From contig JAJJXM010000012.1 of the NCBI GenBank assembly GCA_024516155.1, forward strand, positions 496,001 through 560,000: DNA of 64,000 nucleotides, in the 5' to 3' direction. The notes under the pieces are model-generated. The model worked only from the letters and a program-made list of their open reading frames with translations. It was not told where the DNA came from and made no database searches. Of the stretch, positions 47,601 to 60,675 are shown piece by piece. Every line of letters starts with the position of its first letter. The first letter of the stretch is position 1. The DNA comes from Pyronema omphalodes (taxonomy: Eukaryota > Ascomycota > Pezizomycetes > Pezizales > Pyronemataceae). A program made the translations under genes and the position numbers.

Positions 47601-50600
47601 GGGTCCTTTGATTGTAAAGTGCTATGGTGGGGTACATCCCACCAGGCTTCAAGGGGTCCCGCCGTGATCACAAGGCGCGGACTACGCACGGGAAAAAACT
47701 TGTTGGCCTGGACCCTGGGACACCGTGGAGCTCGATGACTTAAGCTTAAACTGAGGGGTCCGCCGGCCGCGTACGCGGCTAAGTATCACTGATGCACAAC
47801 GAGCGCGCTTGTCATGCGGGCGTGGGTAGCGGGCCCCAGTGAAATCCGGGTGTAGCCCTATGATCACGCGGGTGTGAACAAGGGGGCTGCAGGAAAGTGA
47901 CGTGAATGTGACCATATTGAGGAGTAGGAAAGAGCACACGACCTTCTGCAAGGAAGTTATCGAAAAAAAAAATGGCCATAGGGATGGGGAATTGATGGAT
48001 TGGGGTGAGGGGCTTCCCGCAGAATTTTGAATAATTCGGTAAATTCGAAGATAGATGAAATTGGTGGTGGAACAGGTTCACAAGCTTTTGCTGTTGTACC
48101 GAATGGCGATATGATTTGAAAAAATTGACTCTTTGCGGCCGCACCATATTTCTTAGTAAATTGAACCCTATCTCAACATCATTAGTTTATAGATATCAAG
48201 AGAAGGTCCACCCAAAAGTATCCAAGCGGCAGTCCTCGACGTCACGTATCACCAGGCACCCATACATAGATACGGCCCCCTACGTATGTTTGTTTACAAA
48301 CAACCCGGGAGTACACACATCAGCCCCGCCTTACAACCGTTGCTATCTGCACTGATTCCCTAGCCGTATCTATTGGGGTTTTCGGCAGCGTGTTGCTAAA
48401 ACGTCAAAACAAACGGTCTAATCCGTCAAAACACCGTTGGCTAAGGCGTAACGGCAGATGTTTCTGTTTTACCCCTCTCTGCTACATAACAGGGCGGGAT
48501 AATTCCGAATGAGACCAGGGCTGAGGATATGCCGGATGTATGTGGTACATACCGCAAACATTATACATGCATAACTGCAGTTATTTTGCATGGGGCGATA
48601 CAGTTGCCCGTTACTGAACCCCGCATTTCAGCCCAACGGGATTTACCGTATGAGTCGAGTGATATGTGTTGATGGATTTATTTCGAAATGTGTAAAGTAC
48701 CATAAGAAAATTCATTTGCCGAGTGAAATAATGCAGGGCATTGGTTTGCAGAAGATAAACGAGCAAATTAATTTGGCGATCCAATAGAGATCTACTGGTT
48801 GTCCTTGCGAACTGCGCAACGCGGAAGCGAACAAGGGGTATGTAAAATTTCTCAAGGTATCTAGGTTTACCCTGGAGGTCCACCAATGAAATATCTTGAA
48901 ATCTAATCATTTCTTCTGGCAAACAAATCTGATGTTTATCTTGAGTCCTATCTGTAATGATAGAGTGCCGAATAGCTCGGAAGATATTGTGAGTGACAGA
49001 TGAGGTGAGACTGTTGATCTTTTCCTGACGGAATTTGCAAGCGACGAATGGCGAAATACAATGGCGGCGAGGAATTTGATGGTGGTGGCGCAAGCTCTAG
49101 GAATGTTGGGATGATAGGATCCCGGCGCAAGAGAAGCCGGAGATGATATAGGGGTCACTCGGAAGCTGAAACTCGGCAGGAAATGCTACGGTGACGGATG
49201 CCTACTGCTTAGTTAACCTCGCCTAACACCACTAATAGTGACGTGAATCAAAAAGGTAGTCACTGCCTATCATTCAATCAGTGTTTCAGCTTACCTGCTC
49301 ATGGGCCAATAGTATCTTTCATCCAGTAAATTCATCATCTCGTTTCGCACACTCTTGACAAGCTCCCGACAATTTCCTGCCTTTCTCGGCCCGGTCCGCA
49401 AACGATGAGCACTCTGGTATAGGTTATTTTTCCGTCGAGTTTGTATCGAGATGCGGATCGGTTACTCGGCTGGCGTGATACTGTTTAAGATGCAATATGA
49501 AGTTGGATAGTGGCATTTAGGCTGAACCACGAGCGGAGGGTCGATACAGCAAGATTCCGCAAAGTACAAAAAGAAAATATAGGTAGGAGAGAAACAACTG
49601 AGTCTATCTCCACAAATTTCTTGGTTCGCTTGGTGCTCATTTCAGAGTATGTAAATCCTGAGAACTAAACGTGGAGGTAGATGGAAGGTAAATGTTCATT
49701 GGCGTGGAGGAAAGGTGTCATTTGTCGGCTGGCGTATGTATTTTAGAGCCGTTGTAACCCGCGCCTTGGCAGTGTCTGCCAAACTTCGTCTGTAGTAAAT
49801 GTGTACAGTTCTTTCTGTCAATACATGTTACATCTCTCGGCGTTTATCTTCATAATTGATTTCGCAAATAAAAGAAAAAGCCAAACAAGACGGTAACGCC
49901 GAATTTTGGTTTTTGGCTTTGAATGAAAATTTATTACCGCAACTTATGCACTCGCTGAACAGTACTCATCTATTGTTTCTTCCACAGAAGCATGCAAATT
50001 TCTAGCATATGTAGTGCCTTGATGAGTCCATCGGCAATAGAATAAGCCTTCTATTACATACTACTCCTGTTACGGTTCTCTCGAGGATTGCCGAGATTCT
50101 GAAGCTTGCTGTCTGAGACGCAGAAATAAAAACTCTCTTTATCTTCAGCAGGAATCAAATAACTATCACATAACGGTTAGAGTGTTGAGCGCATTTGGAA
50201 TTTGTTCTTGATGTTCAGATTGCGGATGGTTAGATGGTGTTTGGGTAAGGTTGAGGTTCTCTAGATCTCAGTAGCAGTTCAACGTTGATCCTTATGTTAT
50301 ACTGCCTTATTTCTTAGATTCCTTCGTTGACTTTGTTCATTGAGGGTTTGTAACCAATACTGATAACCGATGTCCAAGAAAAAAAAAACCGCCACTTCCC
50401 GTGCGCGTAAAGCGGAAAGAGTGATAACATATGACTTTATGTCTGTAAATACACCCGTCACACACACATTTATAATAAATAGACAGTTACAAGTCTTTAA
50501 AAAATTGATTACTCGATGTAAACTGGCTCGTAAATACGAAGGAGGAAGCTTGTATACCACATCACAATGCACGGGGTCGTTTGGAAACTCTCGCATAGAT

Positions 50601-52950
50601 ATTGAGTGACAGAACGAGCTGACCCTAGCACCGTAATATCTGAATTTTTGTATAACGGAAGATGAATGTGTTATATACAGAGATGATAAGGATGTAGTAA
50701 AGCTCAATGCCGTCTTTTTCTGGGTTATTCTCAACCATGCCCAGGTTGTTGCAGAAATAATTATCCTGAGGATTACCATTCTGGGAAACATTGTATTCGG
50801 TTACAATAGCCGTGAATTACTTCATGTAGTTAACAGCGGTGAAGCCCGGTTGCTGCGGGACACTTTCTGTATCATATGGGGCGGGCATGGGCCTATTTTC
50901 GAAATCTCAGCGGAGGAAAAAGTTTAAATGGCAGGAATACAGACTCACCTTTCGTAACTACGCCAGTTTCCAGGAGTTCAGTATGCTGCTGACGTAGCTG
51001 GTCTCTCATCTTTGGAACTCTTTCCAATCTTCGCATCGGCTCGGGGAGTCATGACCACAAGAGCCGCCAAAACAATCATGCAAGATGCTTTCCGAAGGGC
51101 CAGTCCCAGAACTTGAAGGCTGGGTCTCTGTGGTCAGAACGACACATCTTGTTTTAATGGTGTGGTTAACTGTACGGCTGTTAGTGCGGTTAATTATTTG
51201 ACCTTTTTCGGACATTCGAAAAGGTGTGCATTGAAATTGGCTCTTACACTGATGATTACTGTTAGTTGTAGATGTAAAAATGAACGTGTTGAAGTGATAT
51301 GGTAAGGAGAAGTGGACGCGTTCCTTTCCACAAAAAGACAGTGTACTCGTCGGTGTTGAATTGGCACATATCGCTGTGAACAGTTAGCACGTTTTAACAT
51401 GCAATAGAACAGTCGGTAATGACACTGACAGATGTACAGAGATTGTTTTATGTGATGTAGTGGTATATCTATTTTTCATTCTACAGTCAGGAGGTTGACG
51501 TTGATTCGGAGTTTGTGTGTAGATCCGATGACGGCCGACGCGTTTGTAACGGTTGTAAGCTGGCCTATCACCCACCGTTAGAGAAATAGTAACTCCTATG
51601 GGAGCTATGTACTTACTATATCTGAGATATTTCTGCTTGTGCCTGAGTCTTACTCGTGTGAGTTGTAACATAATTTGTTGAAACACCAAGTGGTGTTCAT
51701 CGTGTCGTGTAGCTGTGTTGTGTAATTTGGGGAAAGGAGAGGGAAAAAAGTAGAGAAAAAGAAAACAAGGGCCAATGATGTTTAGATAATCAACGAATGT
51801 TGCCCTGTCTTGACTTTGAAAACTCTCAGCTGTCTTGACCGCTATATCAGCAGATAAGTGCATGTGTTCATAAGCGGTCACTCGGATTGTTTTGCTGGCC
51901 CCGAAAACCAACCTGGCTGGCCAGGTAAATATTGTTCCCTGAATTTCAAGCTCTCAACTTCGAGTAGTAGAGAATCATTGGCCGAGATAGCAACATTTAT
52001 TCACTTTTTTCTTGGTAACCACTGCGTACTGAATAATCAATATCCCTTAGTAGCACATTGTGGGCACACTGTGCAACTGCGAGTCAAATAAAGAGAGTTA
52101 GATGGTACCGGCGGATATTCTAGTTCCTGTTATCCCATGGATTCAGTGAGACTGTGTGTGGCAAGAGTGATGGACCCATCTAGGCCCAGTTTTGGGGTCA
52201 AAATCTTGTTTACATCCAACAGGCCTCTGGTGAGTTGTCAGAGATATCGGCACATGATTCACCAGCCATCGGTCATGATTTACGGTATTCGGAATCCAAA
52301 AAAGAAAGAGAGTCCTATCCGTTCGGTGAGCCAGTTCTATAGTCCTTCTCCAGTAAAGTACTTTGAGCTCATAATTCTTTGGCCGAATTGTCCATGTATC
52401 ACCTTCGGAACTCAGCGCCATACTTTTCGTGCTTTTCGGAACCCCAATTTGGACTTGAATCGGGTACCGATACTAGGTTTCCATTAAACAGGAAGCTACG
52501 GTACATTTGTATACGTATAGAAAAAAGTCAACTTTGACGAGGAGAGTAATACTTAATGTACAACTCCATATAATGCCTGTGTGAATTTAACCGAAATTCA
52601 TCCGAGACTATTGATGATTCCTCTCTATCACGGTCTTTTTGAGAGATGCGTTTGTACGAGTGTTTGGTAGAATACTTTCCTATTGGGTATCTTCACATTG
52701 TCTGACAGGCGACGTTATTTTTTCATATCTATCTTTTCGATATATTTTAACTATTCAACGTAAATACCACTGTCTACTATGATTTTTGTCTGAATGCACT
52801 TGACCAAACCAATTGAACAGATATTTACTGTAGTCACTTTTCTCTTGTTCGAATTTGGTAATTTTTAGGCAACATTGTGTGGGTAAAATGAAAGAAAGTC
52901 ATTTTACTACAGCAGCTGTTCACTTGTGATTTTTATAATCATGTACATTC
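44611..52950. other. Long gene-poor region
   Basis: About 8.3 kb with no gene I can support. It contains (GTTTGT)n near 44795-44820, (CAAGT)n and (AAAAC)n near 45080-45115, and a cluster of AAACATGC words at 47030-47160. Minus-strand frames of 160-175 codons at 48611-49093, 50297-50791 and 51384-51911 have no recognisable motifs and unclear codon bias; they could be decayed elements or chance. Confidence 0.4.
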
Positions 52951-53400
52951 TTGTATGTTTCTCAGTCAAGACCACTATGCCTACGCAAAGTAGAAGCCTT
53001 AATTGGTGTAATAGTCACCAAAAAGATAAAGCAGTTTGCAAATCTATATATATCACAGAGCAGAAAACTGAAAGATGATGAGGCTTATGGTCCGAGACAA
53101 TATTCTGCTATGTGCAGTGGAGCATATGGAAGTATGGATGTGTTGATATATTTTCTGCGGCGAGCTACTGACCTCCAAAAGTATCAATCATGAATCGGCA
53201 TAATTATTACCCTAATTATGGAGTATACTCTCGTACAGCACTGCATACTAAGATCAGTACAAGAAAACAATCGGTATTAAGGCCATATAAAGCATTTGGG
53301 TGCACAGCCGATGTAATCTACATCTTTTCAAAGCCTAAAATTTGCTCCAGGCCCAGCACCTGGAAAGCTGGATTCTGCGAGACGTGATTATTCATGGTGT
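52951..53400 (+). pseudogene. Possible Ty1/copia integrase-C-terminal remnant
   Basis: Adjacent frames include SVLRPYKAFGCTADVIYIF and PSTWKAGFCE, which resemble the copia segment HLRVFGCxAYVxIP...xWKGxxVGY. The preceding frame has a stop after DLQKYQS. Only this patch is suggestive, and long terminal repeats were not found. Confidence 0.3.
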
Positions 53401-54687
53401 GATGGCGTGTAGTGCACTGCGGCTACGGCTTGGTCAGGGACCCAGGGCTGGCGGCGCTCCAAGCGAGTGTCGCGGGTGGCGCAAAGATCGCCTCGTTACG
53501 TCAATAGGTAAGATCTACATGCGACTTCGAAACCTGTAGATACTCAGCACATCAAACCAAGATGGCGATGAGGAGAGTTCATACGCGTCGATATCTTGGT
53601 TCCTAACTACTTGAAAAACTCTTCCAACCCTCGCTCTTCCTCTACTTCTCCACTCACATAGAATATCTCGTCCTCCACCTTTTGAATTTCCAAAGTTGAA
53701 TCCTTCAATGCAGCTGATATTAACTACAGAAACTTACTGAACGCACGGAAGAAAGAAAGATACTGCTGAAGGTTATTCTTGCATCTTTATCTTTATTATT
53801 TCTATTATGGAAAGTTGGGACAGTCTTCGGTAGCAGAACATCGTCTCCTCTTGCCATTACTGTTACAACAACCTTACAGCTCTACAATATACAAACCTCA
53901 TTTCTCAAATCTCAATGGCCTGGAAAAGTAACTCTCGACAGTTCAACTGCTGTTGGACCCCAACACCTCTAACACTTTCGATTTTTTTTCCAGTTTCCCA
54001 GACACCGAAACACGGTCAGCAATTGCCATCCATACTCTGGTTATATTCCCCTCGGCCTGGAGCTACTCAGAGAAGCGACGGGAATAAACAGAGACTGCAC
54101 CCCAAGAAACAACGGTGACCAAGGATGAGAGACACCCAGCTTTTTTTTTCCAGTTTGTTCCCGAAGTTGGGCTGAGTACCGGCATTATTCGCCTTCCTTC
54201 GCCTCATCACACTACACCTCACACTTCCTACCATCACTCCCAAATATTCCGCTCATTGAAGTTAACTTGCTAACACAATCACCATTTTTCTAGAACCCAG
54301 AACTAACGTGCGAACCAACGCGCAAACAATTGCTAAATACAACGTAATCCCGTCTGAATCATAGCCTCATCCCGATCGTAAGAAAAAAACAAGCTGACAT
54401 TTATACATGAAATCATTACTCCTTTACCGCGTTATTCGGCTTCCCCGGTCGCTACTTCGAAACTTCAAAACATCGCGAGCTTGAAGAGGATATCTCATAC
54501 CATGATCCATCCGCCGCCACCAATAAGGAAAACCCGTAAAAAAAAACTCCCACGTAGGAAAAGAAGAACAAAGGAAATAAACAACCCGATCTTCCTACAC
54601 GACATCTTACAGCCCCTCACTTCCATGCGTTTTCGGGAGCGTAGAGTTCATCAACCCTTACTTCCGCATTGTTAGACTTTTTTTTTT
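53401..54687. other. Intergenic region
   Basis: No supported gene. C/T-rich patches around 53620-53690 and 54170-54270 look like promoter or leader sequence, but no downstream plus-strand gene follows. Confidence 0.4.
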
Positions 54688-55804
54688 TCAACGACGACCA
54701 CCATGGTGATGGGGATGTCCACTCGACGACGATGAACTGCTGGAGCTGCTAGAATTTGACTCGGAAGTAGAGCTGGTGCTGGTGTAACTAGTTGAGTCGG
54801 TAATATCGCTCGTGTAGTAACCGCTGCTAATATCAGTAGTGGAGTATTTCTCACTCATTCTCGCCTTTCTCCTGCTAGCGAACATGCTAGTCAAACCCGC
54901 CGCCGCACCACCGAGCAACGCTGCCATTCCAGTCTTTCCAATTCCTCCACTGTGGCTATGGGAAGCACCGTGGGATCCTCCAGCGACAACATGGTGGTGC
55001 CCTCCAGCTCCTCCTCCAGCCTTGCGTCCAAACAAATATCCAAGACCTGCACCTGCCGCAGTCGCCAATCCAGCGTGGGAATGTCCAGAGGTGTGGTGCT
55101 CCTCAACGACGTGGGAGTGCTCATCGTGTCCGTGACCTCCAAAGAAAGCTCCACCAGGGCCACGGCGCATACAGCAGCATACAAGGATCAATGCGATAAG
55201 GAAAAAAGCACCAAGAATTCCTCCGACAATTCCTCCGATCTGGGCGTTGGTTAGACCCTGAGGGGTTGAAGGATCTCCAATAACACCCCCAGGACCGAAT
55301 GACTGGCTTGCCGTAGGTCCAGGAGTGATTGGGATGATGAAAGTATTGGTTCCAGAGACACTTGGAGTCATACTAACGGCAGTCTAGTCAGTGGATATTC
55401 CTTTGCTGAGAGTGTGAGGATACTAACGTAGGGTATCTAACAATACCACTGCCGGTGGCGGTACCGGTACCGGTAGGCGCAGGGAAAAACGTCATGCTAG
55501 GATCAATCTGGGTCGAGTATACACTTGTTATTGTCTGAACTTCAATATTTGATTTCGTGATGACGAAGATAGAGGTCCATACGGACTGGCCGCCATCGGC
55601 AGGGCTACCGCCCCGTGCTCCTTCTCCACATTGAGATCCCCAGATCGCGCAGTGTTGGGTTGCCGCGCAACAGAGCTTGCCGTCGTCACTGCAGGGAACT
55701 GAACAGGATTGTGGAATAGGGAACGGGTCCGGCACGGCGGCTGGAATAGCGAGCGCACCGCTGAAGAGCCCAAAGGCAAAAAGGCTGATGGTTGACAACC
55801 GCAT
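54688..55804 (-). CDS. Secreted/single-pass membrane protein with Cys-rich ectodomain and Gly/His/Ser-rich cytosolic tail
   Basis: Two exons: 55804-55428 and 55372-54688; about 353 residues. The N terminus MRLSTISLFAFGLFSGALA is a classical signal peptide, probably cut after ALA. A short Cys-rich part follows (SCSVPCSDDGKLCCAATQHC...C), then a Ser/Thr/Gly linker, the membrane segment IGGIVGGILGAFFLIALILV, CCCMRR as a possible palmitoylation site and stop-transfer, and a tail rich in Gly, His and Ala ending in a Ser run and HPHHHGGRR. The layout resembles fungal surface sensors (Wsc/Mid2-like in arrangement, not in sequence). The His-rich tail might bind metal. No family recognised. The start was chosen at the signal peptide; the frame is open further upstream without a better ATG. 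Confidence 0.8.
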
Positions 55805-58689
55805 TGTGGAGACGAGGCTGTGATATGTTGCACGCCGGATGCGGTGGTGAAAGAACCGAAAGTGGCCGAGTGTGAAACGTTGGCTCGTGAATGAAGCCAA
55901 ACGAGGGAACGAAGGTATGGGGTGTCGCGGAGTTGAACGGTCGGAGTCGGTTGAAGGTGAGTGAGTAGATGGTCGAAGAGGGTTGTTGTTGATTGTTTGT
56001 TCGGGGCCGAGTGACGATCTTAGGGATCTTCGACGTGTTCGTGTTTACGTGATGAAATCGTTTGTCGTTAAGATTCTTGGAAGTTGCTGATCGTAAAAAA
56101 TGGGTCGTAGCAGAATGTCGTAAAGATGAGGTAGGGGGGGAAAAGAGGAGAAACAATGCAAAAGCTCTGTGCCTTGTTCTGCTTCTAATTCCTCGTCTGC
56201 AGTGCAGTGGTGGTCCTGGCCAGGCAGAAGTCGGGTGGCAGGAAAAACGACGAGGATGATGTGTGCGAAGTCGATCTGACAAGAGCGGGAAATAGCAAGC
56301 AGCAAGCACACACAAGCGCACACAACAATTCAAATGGCGGGGTGGCCTTGAGTTATGGGTTGATGTTGCCCACAGCAACGGGAGTCCCAGTGAATTCTAT
56401 TTTTGAATTCCATTGGTCCATACAAATGGTTCAGCCACCGGTTTTTTGCAAGCGAACGAGGAAACAGAGAATTGTGAACGTCTAGTACGCACTCGACTGG
56501 TCCCCAGGAAACCCTGTTCGCTCACCGTAGCAACTACTTCTGCTCATCGCAAAGACAGTGGCGATTCGATGCAACAAACAAACTAACACCGAAACTGGAT
56601 GTTGATTCTGCAGGGATAGAACGTTGCTTGACGACCACAGATGCGATTCACAAAGGGCGCAAAAAATAATGGATTCGGCTGCGAACATATCTTCAGACTT
56701 CACATGAAACTCGAAGTGAGAAGCAATCACATCAATTGGATGCCTGATATGACGTCTTGCCGAACTGCACTTCTTCCCTTATGTATCCACCATATGAGAA
56801 ATCGGAAAAGGCAGCTGAGGCGGGGGTTTGACCGTCGTTGTCGCCCGAGCCGTTTCGTTTTGTGGTGGCTGGGGAAAATCTCTTTCAACAAACCAATCAA
56901 CTGTTGTTGTGACCATTAGCCTCTACCCCGTTTTGTAACTCAGCGTCTACAGGAAATGTACGTATGCTACTGCAGCTTGTCCTAAGTAACAACATGCATG
57001 AGCGGGAACCTGTCCCTCCCATCGCCGCTGAGAGATGTCCGCAGAAGCGGGTAGGCAGATGCTGGATGGAATACTCGGCGGCATCAGAAAAGCTTCGGTG
57101 CATAGGTCTATTTCTTTCTCTACACCGAGAAAATTGATGCTGCAATGGATGGAAGCGAGGTTGGGCGTCACTATGAAACGTGAAGGGCTGAACCCAGGGA
57201 GCCCAGAGGGATCTCAACTCCAAGCCAGAACGGGTTAGGACCAAACTACACTTCATTCGGTAACTCGGGCTTATCCTTATCGCGATTGATCGTCAGCCTT
57301 GCCGACGGGGAAGACGGACAACACACCGCCCACCTAGGTATCCGGGCCTCCCGGCGGCGACCGCCATAAAAAAGGATTGAAAACCACACACTTTCTCCCG
57401 TACTCTGTTGAGCAATTTCGGAGCCTTCCTTGCAAACAAAGCTGGAACTGAGCAGACCCATAGCGAGCATGCTGCCTTCGGTCCCCTGACTTCCCGTGCA
57501 AACTTCAAACTTGGTACATGCATACAAACTACAGATCCGACAGGTCTGGCATCCGATAAGGCATGCCTTAGAGTGTAGAGGATGTATGTATCTAGAACAC
57601 TAGGTTACATAGTCGGAGTCTGCAGGTCCACCCGTCACCTTCACCTTACGGCCCGTTCTGCTGTGTACTTGTACTTAGAGCACAGTGTCGGTGGATTTAA
57701 ATAGCAACCGTAACCTTCACCCAAAAATAATAAATTTCATCATCGTCTGAAGATCAAACTTCTTACGCTTTACTCGCGCTTTCCTTCAGAGGTCCGAGTG
57801 TTTCGCCAGCTACCGGAAATCGTCTCCAGGAACCTCAAGAGATCTTAGCGTTATCGAACTCCCCTGGACCGTAACGGACCGAGATTGGATGCGGTGCACG
57901 CTTACTCTAGATAGACACGCTACCAGGGAAATGACGTCGTTGAGGAGACGTCAACTTTTACCTCGAAACTCCGCCGCAACAACTTTATCAAAGGCTATGC
58001 ATGGCATCGAATTACCAAAAGCAATACTAATGTCAAAACTTAAATATTTCAGGATGATACAATACAATGCAGTATAATGAACAAATGAATAAATATTCGA
58101 ATACATCCGCTGGTAACAAATAAACCACCCCTTGTATTCTACAAATACTCATCTTCTTCGCTAAAAGCATCGAAATCGTTACATATCTTTTTTCATCCCA
58201 GGATTATCATAACAATAGGTCTAATATCTGTCTATATCAACCTTTGAAACAGAAAAGTCAAAACGATAAAAAAGACAAAGGTTGGATGAAAACAAAGTTG
58301 GAAAAACGCCTATCCAAAATATTAGGTTTTTAGATACATATGAATTTATATAGCCCTTCATGCCCCTCACTCCTTTCAGCTATCTCGGTTTTATCGATAG
58401 GCAACTATCCAATATTAATTACTTCTACTATTCCTATTTCGATTCCTCGGGATCTCCTTGACGCTTCCTGGTTATGATTCTAGTTCCGGTTCATATGGCC
58501 TTTCAGACCCCTCAGACCTTCTGGACCTTCTAGGGTGTAGCTTTAAGTATCGTTTATACCAAAGGTGACTGTGGATTTCGTACCAATACCGCCATCAATC
58601 ATCAAGACTCCCACCAGCATCAACCAGAACTTTACTCCCCAACCTAACCATCCCTGTGTATGCCCACTCGCTGCACCATCTCCCATCTC
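55805..58689. other. Intergenic region
   Basis: The first ~500 bp upstream of the membrane-protein gene are C/T-rich on its strand and likely promoter and leader. The remainder (56.4-58.7 kb) holds only short, unsupported frames. Confidence 0.4.
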
Positions 58690-60675
58690 TCATTTTCTTC
58701 CTTTCTTAACCATTTCCTTCTCCTTCTCCTTTTCCCTCTCCATTTCTCTCTCCCTCTCCTCCCTCTTCTCCGCCTCCTCCAAAAAACCCGTCAAAAACCC
58801 CTCCGACCCAACCCGTCCCTGTCGTCCCTCAGTATCCTCCCAAAGGCGCGCACATCCAAGCACAGTATGACCCTGAATATTCTTCCCACTCGTCTTCGCT
58901 CCCATTCCGACAAGATATTTCACCATCATCAAATCCCCTCTTCTAGCAGCCCAATGAAGCGCCGTATAACCCGCGGAATCTGTTGCGTCTAGTCGTTGTT
59001 GGATTAAGGATTTCGGACCGGATAAGAGGTGTGAGATACTGGTTAGTGTGTGAATTGGATGGTATGGGATTAATGGGAGGGAGAAACTGGGGATTGGGTA
59101 GGCGTTCTTGGGGATTTGGGATTTGGAGAGGAGGGAGACGCAAGTTGAGGTCATGATGCGGGTGGAGTAGAAGGGTTGTGGGGTATCCTGGGGAGATTGA
59201 TGATGTTGGTATTGGTGTTGGTGTTGATGGTGTCGATTTTGACTTTGGGGTGTTGGGCGTTGTTGTCTTCTTTCTTTTCCTTGGATGTCCTTGGAATTGA
59301 TTTTCGAGTTGGTCTTCCCCATTTCGGAATCTTTATTCGTATTCATTTCCATACCACCATCCATATTCCTACCTTCACCGCTAAATATACTCCACTTCCT
59401 CCCTACCATCTTCCCACCATTCGCCTTCTCCCATTGTCTGTTAAGCCAGGGATCACTACAGATCTTGACCTGTCTAATCAAGATATCCTTCGGAGCTTTC
59501 CTATACAGCGTTTTATTCAGTCGTATATAAAGCTCTGGATGCGTTCTTGTCAAGGCGCCAAGATCCTTAAGTGACAAGAACGAAGTTATCGCATGCAGTA
59601 ACTCGAGCGGGATAATTGTTAACTGAGATTGAGGCTGCCGGTATTGATAATGGTAATACTGATGGCAGTAGCGCTGGTTATCTTGATTGTAGCCACCAGT
59701 CCAGATTCTAGAGTTGCGGGAAAGCAATTGTGCTGTAGACACAGATGTAAACGCAGATGTAAACGCAGACGCTAATTCCTCGTCGTTATTTTCAAACGTA
59801 AATTCCCATTTCTCCTCCGTTGAAGAACCACCCGTTAAAAGTACTCTATCAAACCCAGGTGCGTGGGATGCATTATATGAACCCTGTAAAATATCCTGCT
59901 GGTTATTATTATCGCCACCAATGTTTTCGAAGTAACTTCTTCTTACCACATCTATTGATTCTTCTCGTTGTACACCATCACCACCGGCAGCAGAAGCAGA
60001 AGCAGAAGTAGAGGCAGGAGCAGTATTCCCCCCCTCCGCATCCGGGGGGATAAAAGCTGTTATTCCCCCCGCTTCGGGATTATTTACATCATCCCCCGAT
60101 CCGCTAGGAAAGCTATCGGATACCGGAGTTGTAAGGGTAGACGAGGAACCTGTTTGGTACTGGCCGGGAGTATTGATGGGGGAGATTGTAGATAACGCTG
60201 ATAAGAAGGAGCCGGAAGAAGAGGTAGTGGAGATAGATATTGACCGGGGACGAGGGTTGGGGCGGGACATGGTTGGTACAGTAGCTGTAGCAGTAGCGGC
60301 TGGAGTAGGAGTAGGCGAGGAAACTTGCAGTGATTGCAGTGATTGGAGTGATTGGAGGGATTGGAGTGATTGGAGTGATTGGAGTGATTGGAGTGATTGG
60401 AGGGGTGGGGACGGAGGAACTGAGACTGCTGTTACTGCTAGAAGCTGTGACGGAATTGGTGCGAGGCTTAGACTATTAACGGCCCTGGAAAAGCTTAATG
60501 AGCGTCTGTACGGACCGGGTGTCGAGGGTTGTGGGTACCGGGTACTAACGGGGATTGAGGTTTGCGGATGTTGCTGCTGGTGCGGATGCTGCGGACTTTG
60601 TGGACTCGCCGGGTTCCTGGCGCTCACTGTCGCTGCTATGGTGTTTTGGCACGAGTATAGTGGAGTAAGATTCAT
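58690..60675 (-). CDS. F-box and ankyrin-repeat protein (probable SCF substrate adaptor)
   Basis: Single exon from the first ATG in the frame (Met at 60675), 661 residues; the frame is open further upstream without ATG. A disordered N-terminal half has a run of nine or so LQS triplets (about 92-117). The F-box is at ~351-395: LTIIPLELLHAITSFLSLKDLGAL and following, with the conserved Leu/Pro and Leu positions. After a Gln/His-rich linker comes an ankyrin unit at ~563-610 (GYTALHWAARRGDLMMVKYLVGMGA, then GHTVLGCARLW as a second partial unit). The C terminus is a charged Glu/Lys helix (633-661). F-box proteins bind Skp1 and bring targets to cullin-1 ubiquitin ligase (family knowledge); the target is unknown. 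Confidence 0.85.
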   Translation of the reverse strand: MNLTPLYSCQNTIAATVSARNPASPQSPQHPHQQQHPQTSIPVSTRYPQPSTPGPYRRSLSFSRAVNSLSLAPIPSQLLAVTAVSVPPSPPLQSLQSLQSLQSLQSLQSLQSLQSLQVSSPTPTPAATATATVPTMSRPNPRPRSISISTTSSSGSFLSALSTISPINTPGQYQTGSSSTLTTPVSDSFPSGSGDDVNNPEAGGITAFIPPDAEGGNTAPASTSASASAAGGDGVQREESIDVVRRSYFENIGGDNNNQQDILQGSYNASHAPGFDRVLLTGGSSTEEKWEFTFENNDEELASAFTSAFTSVSTAQLLSRNSRIWTGGYNQDNQRYCHQYYHYQYRQPQSQLTIIPLELLHAITSFLSLKDLGALTRTHPELYIRLNKTLYRKAPKDILIRQVKICSDPWLNRQWEKANGGKMVGRKWSIFSGEGRNMDGGMEMNTNKDSEMGKTNSKINSKDIQGKERRQQRPTPQSQNRHHQHQHQYQHHQSPQDTPQPFYSTRIMTSTCVSLLSKSQIPKNAYPIPSFSLPLIPYHPIHTLTSISHLLSGPKSLIQQRLDATDSAGYTALHWAARRGDLMMVKYLVGMGAKTSGKNIQGHTVLGCARLWEDTEGRQGRVGSEGFLTGFLEEAEKREEREREMEREKEKEKEMVKKGRK

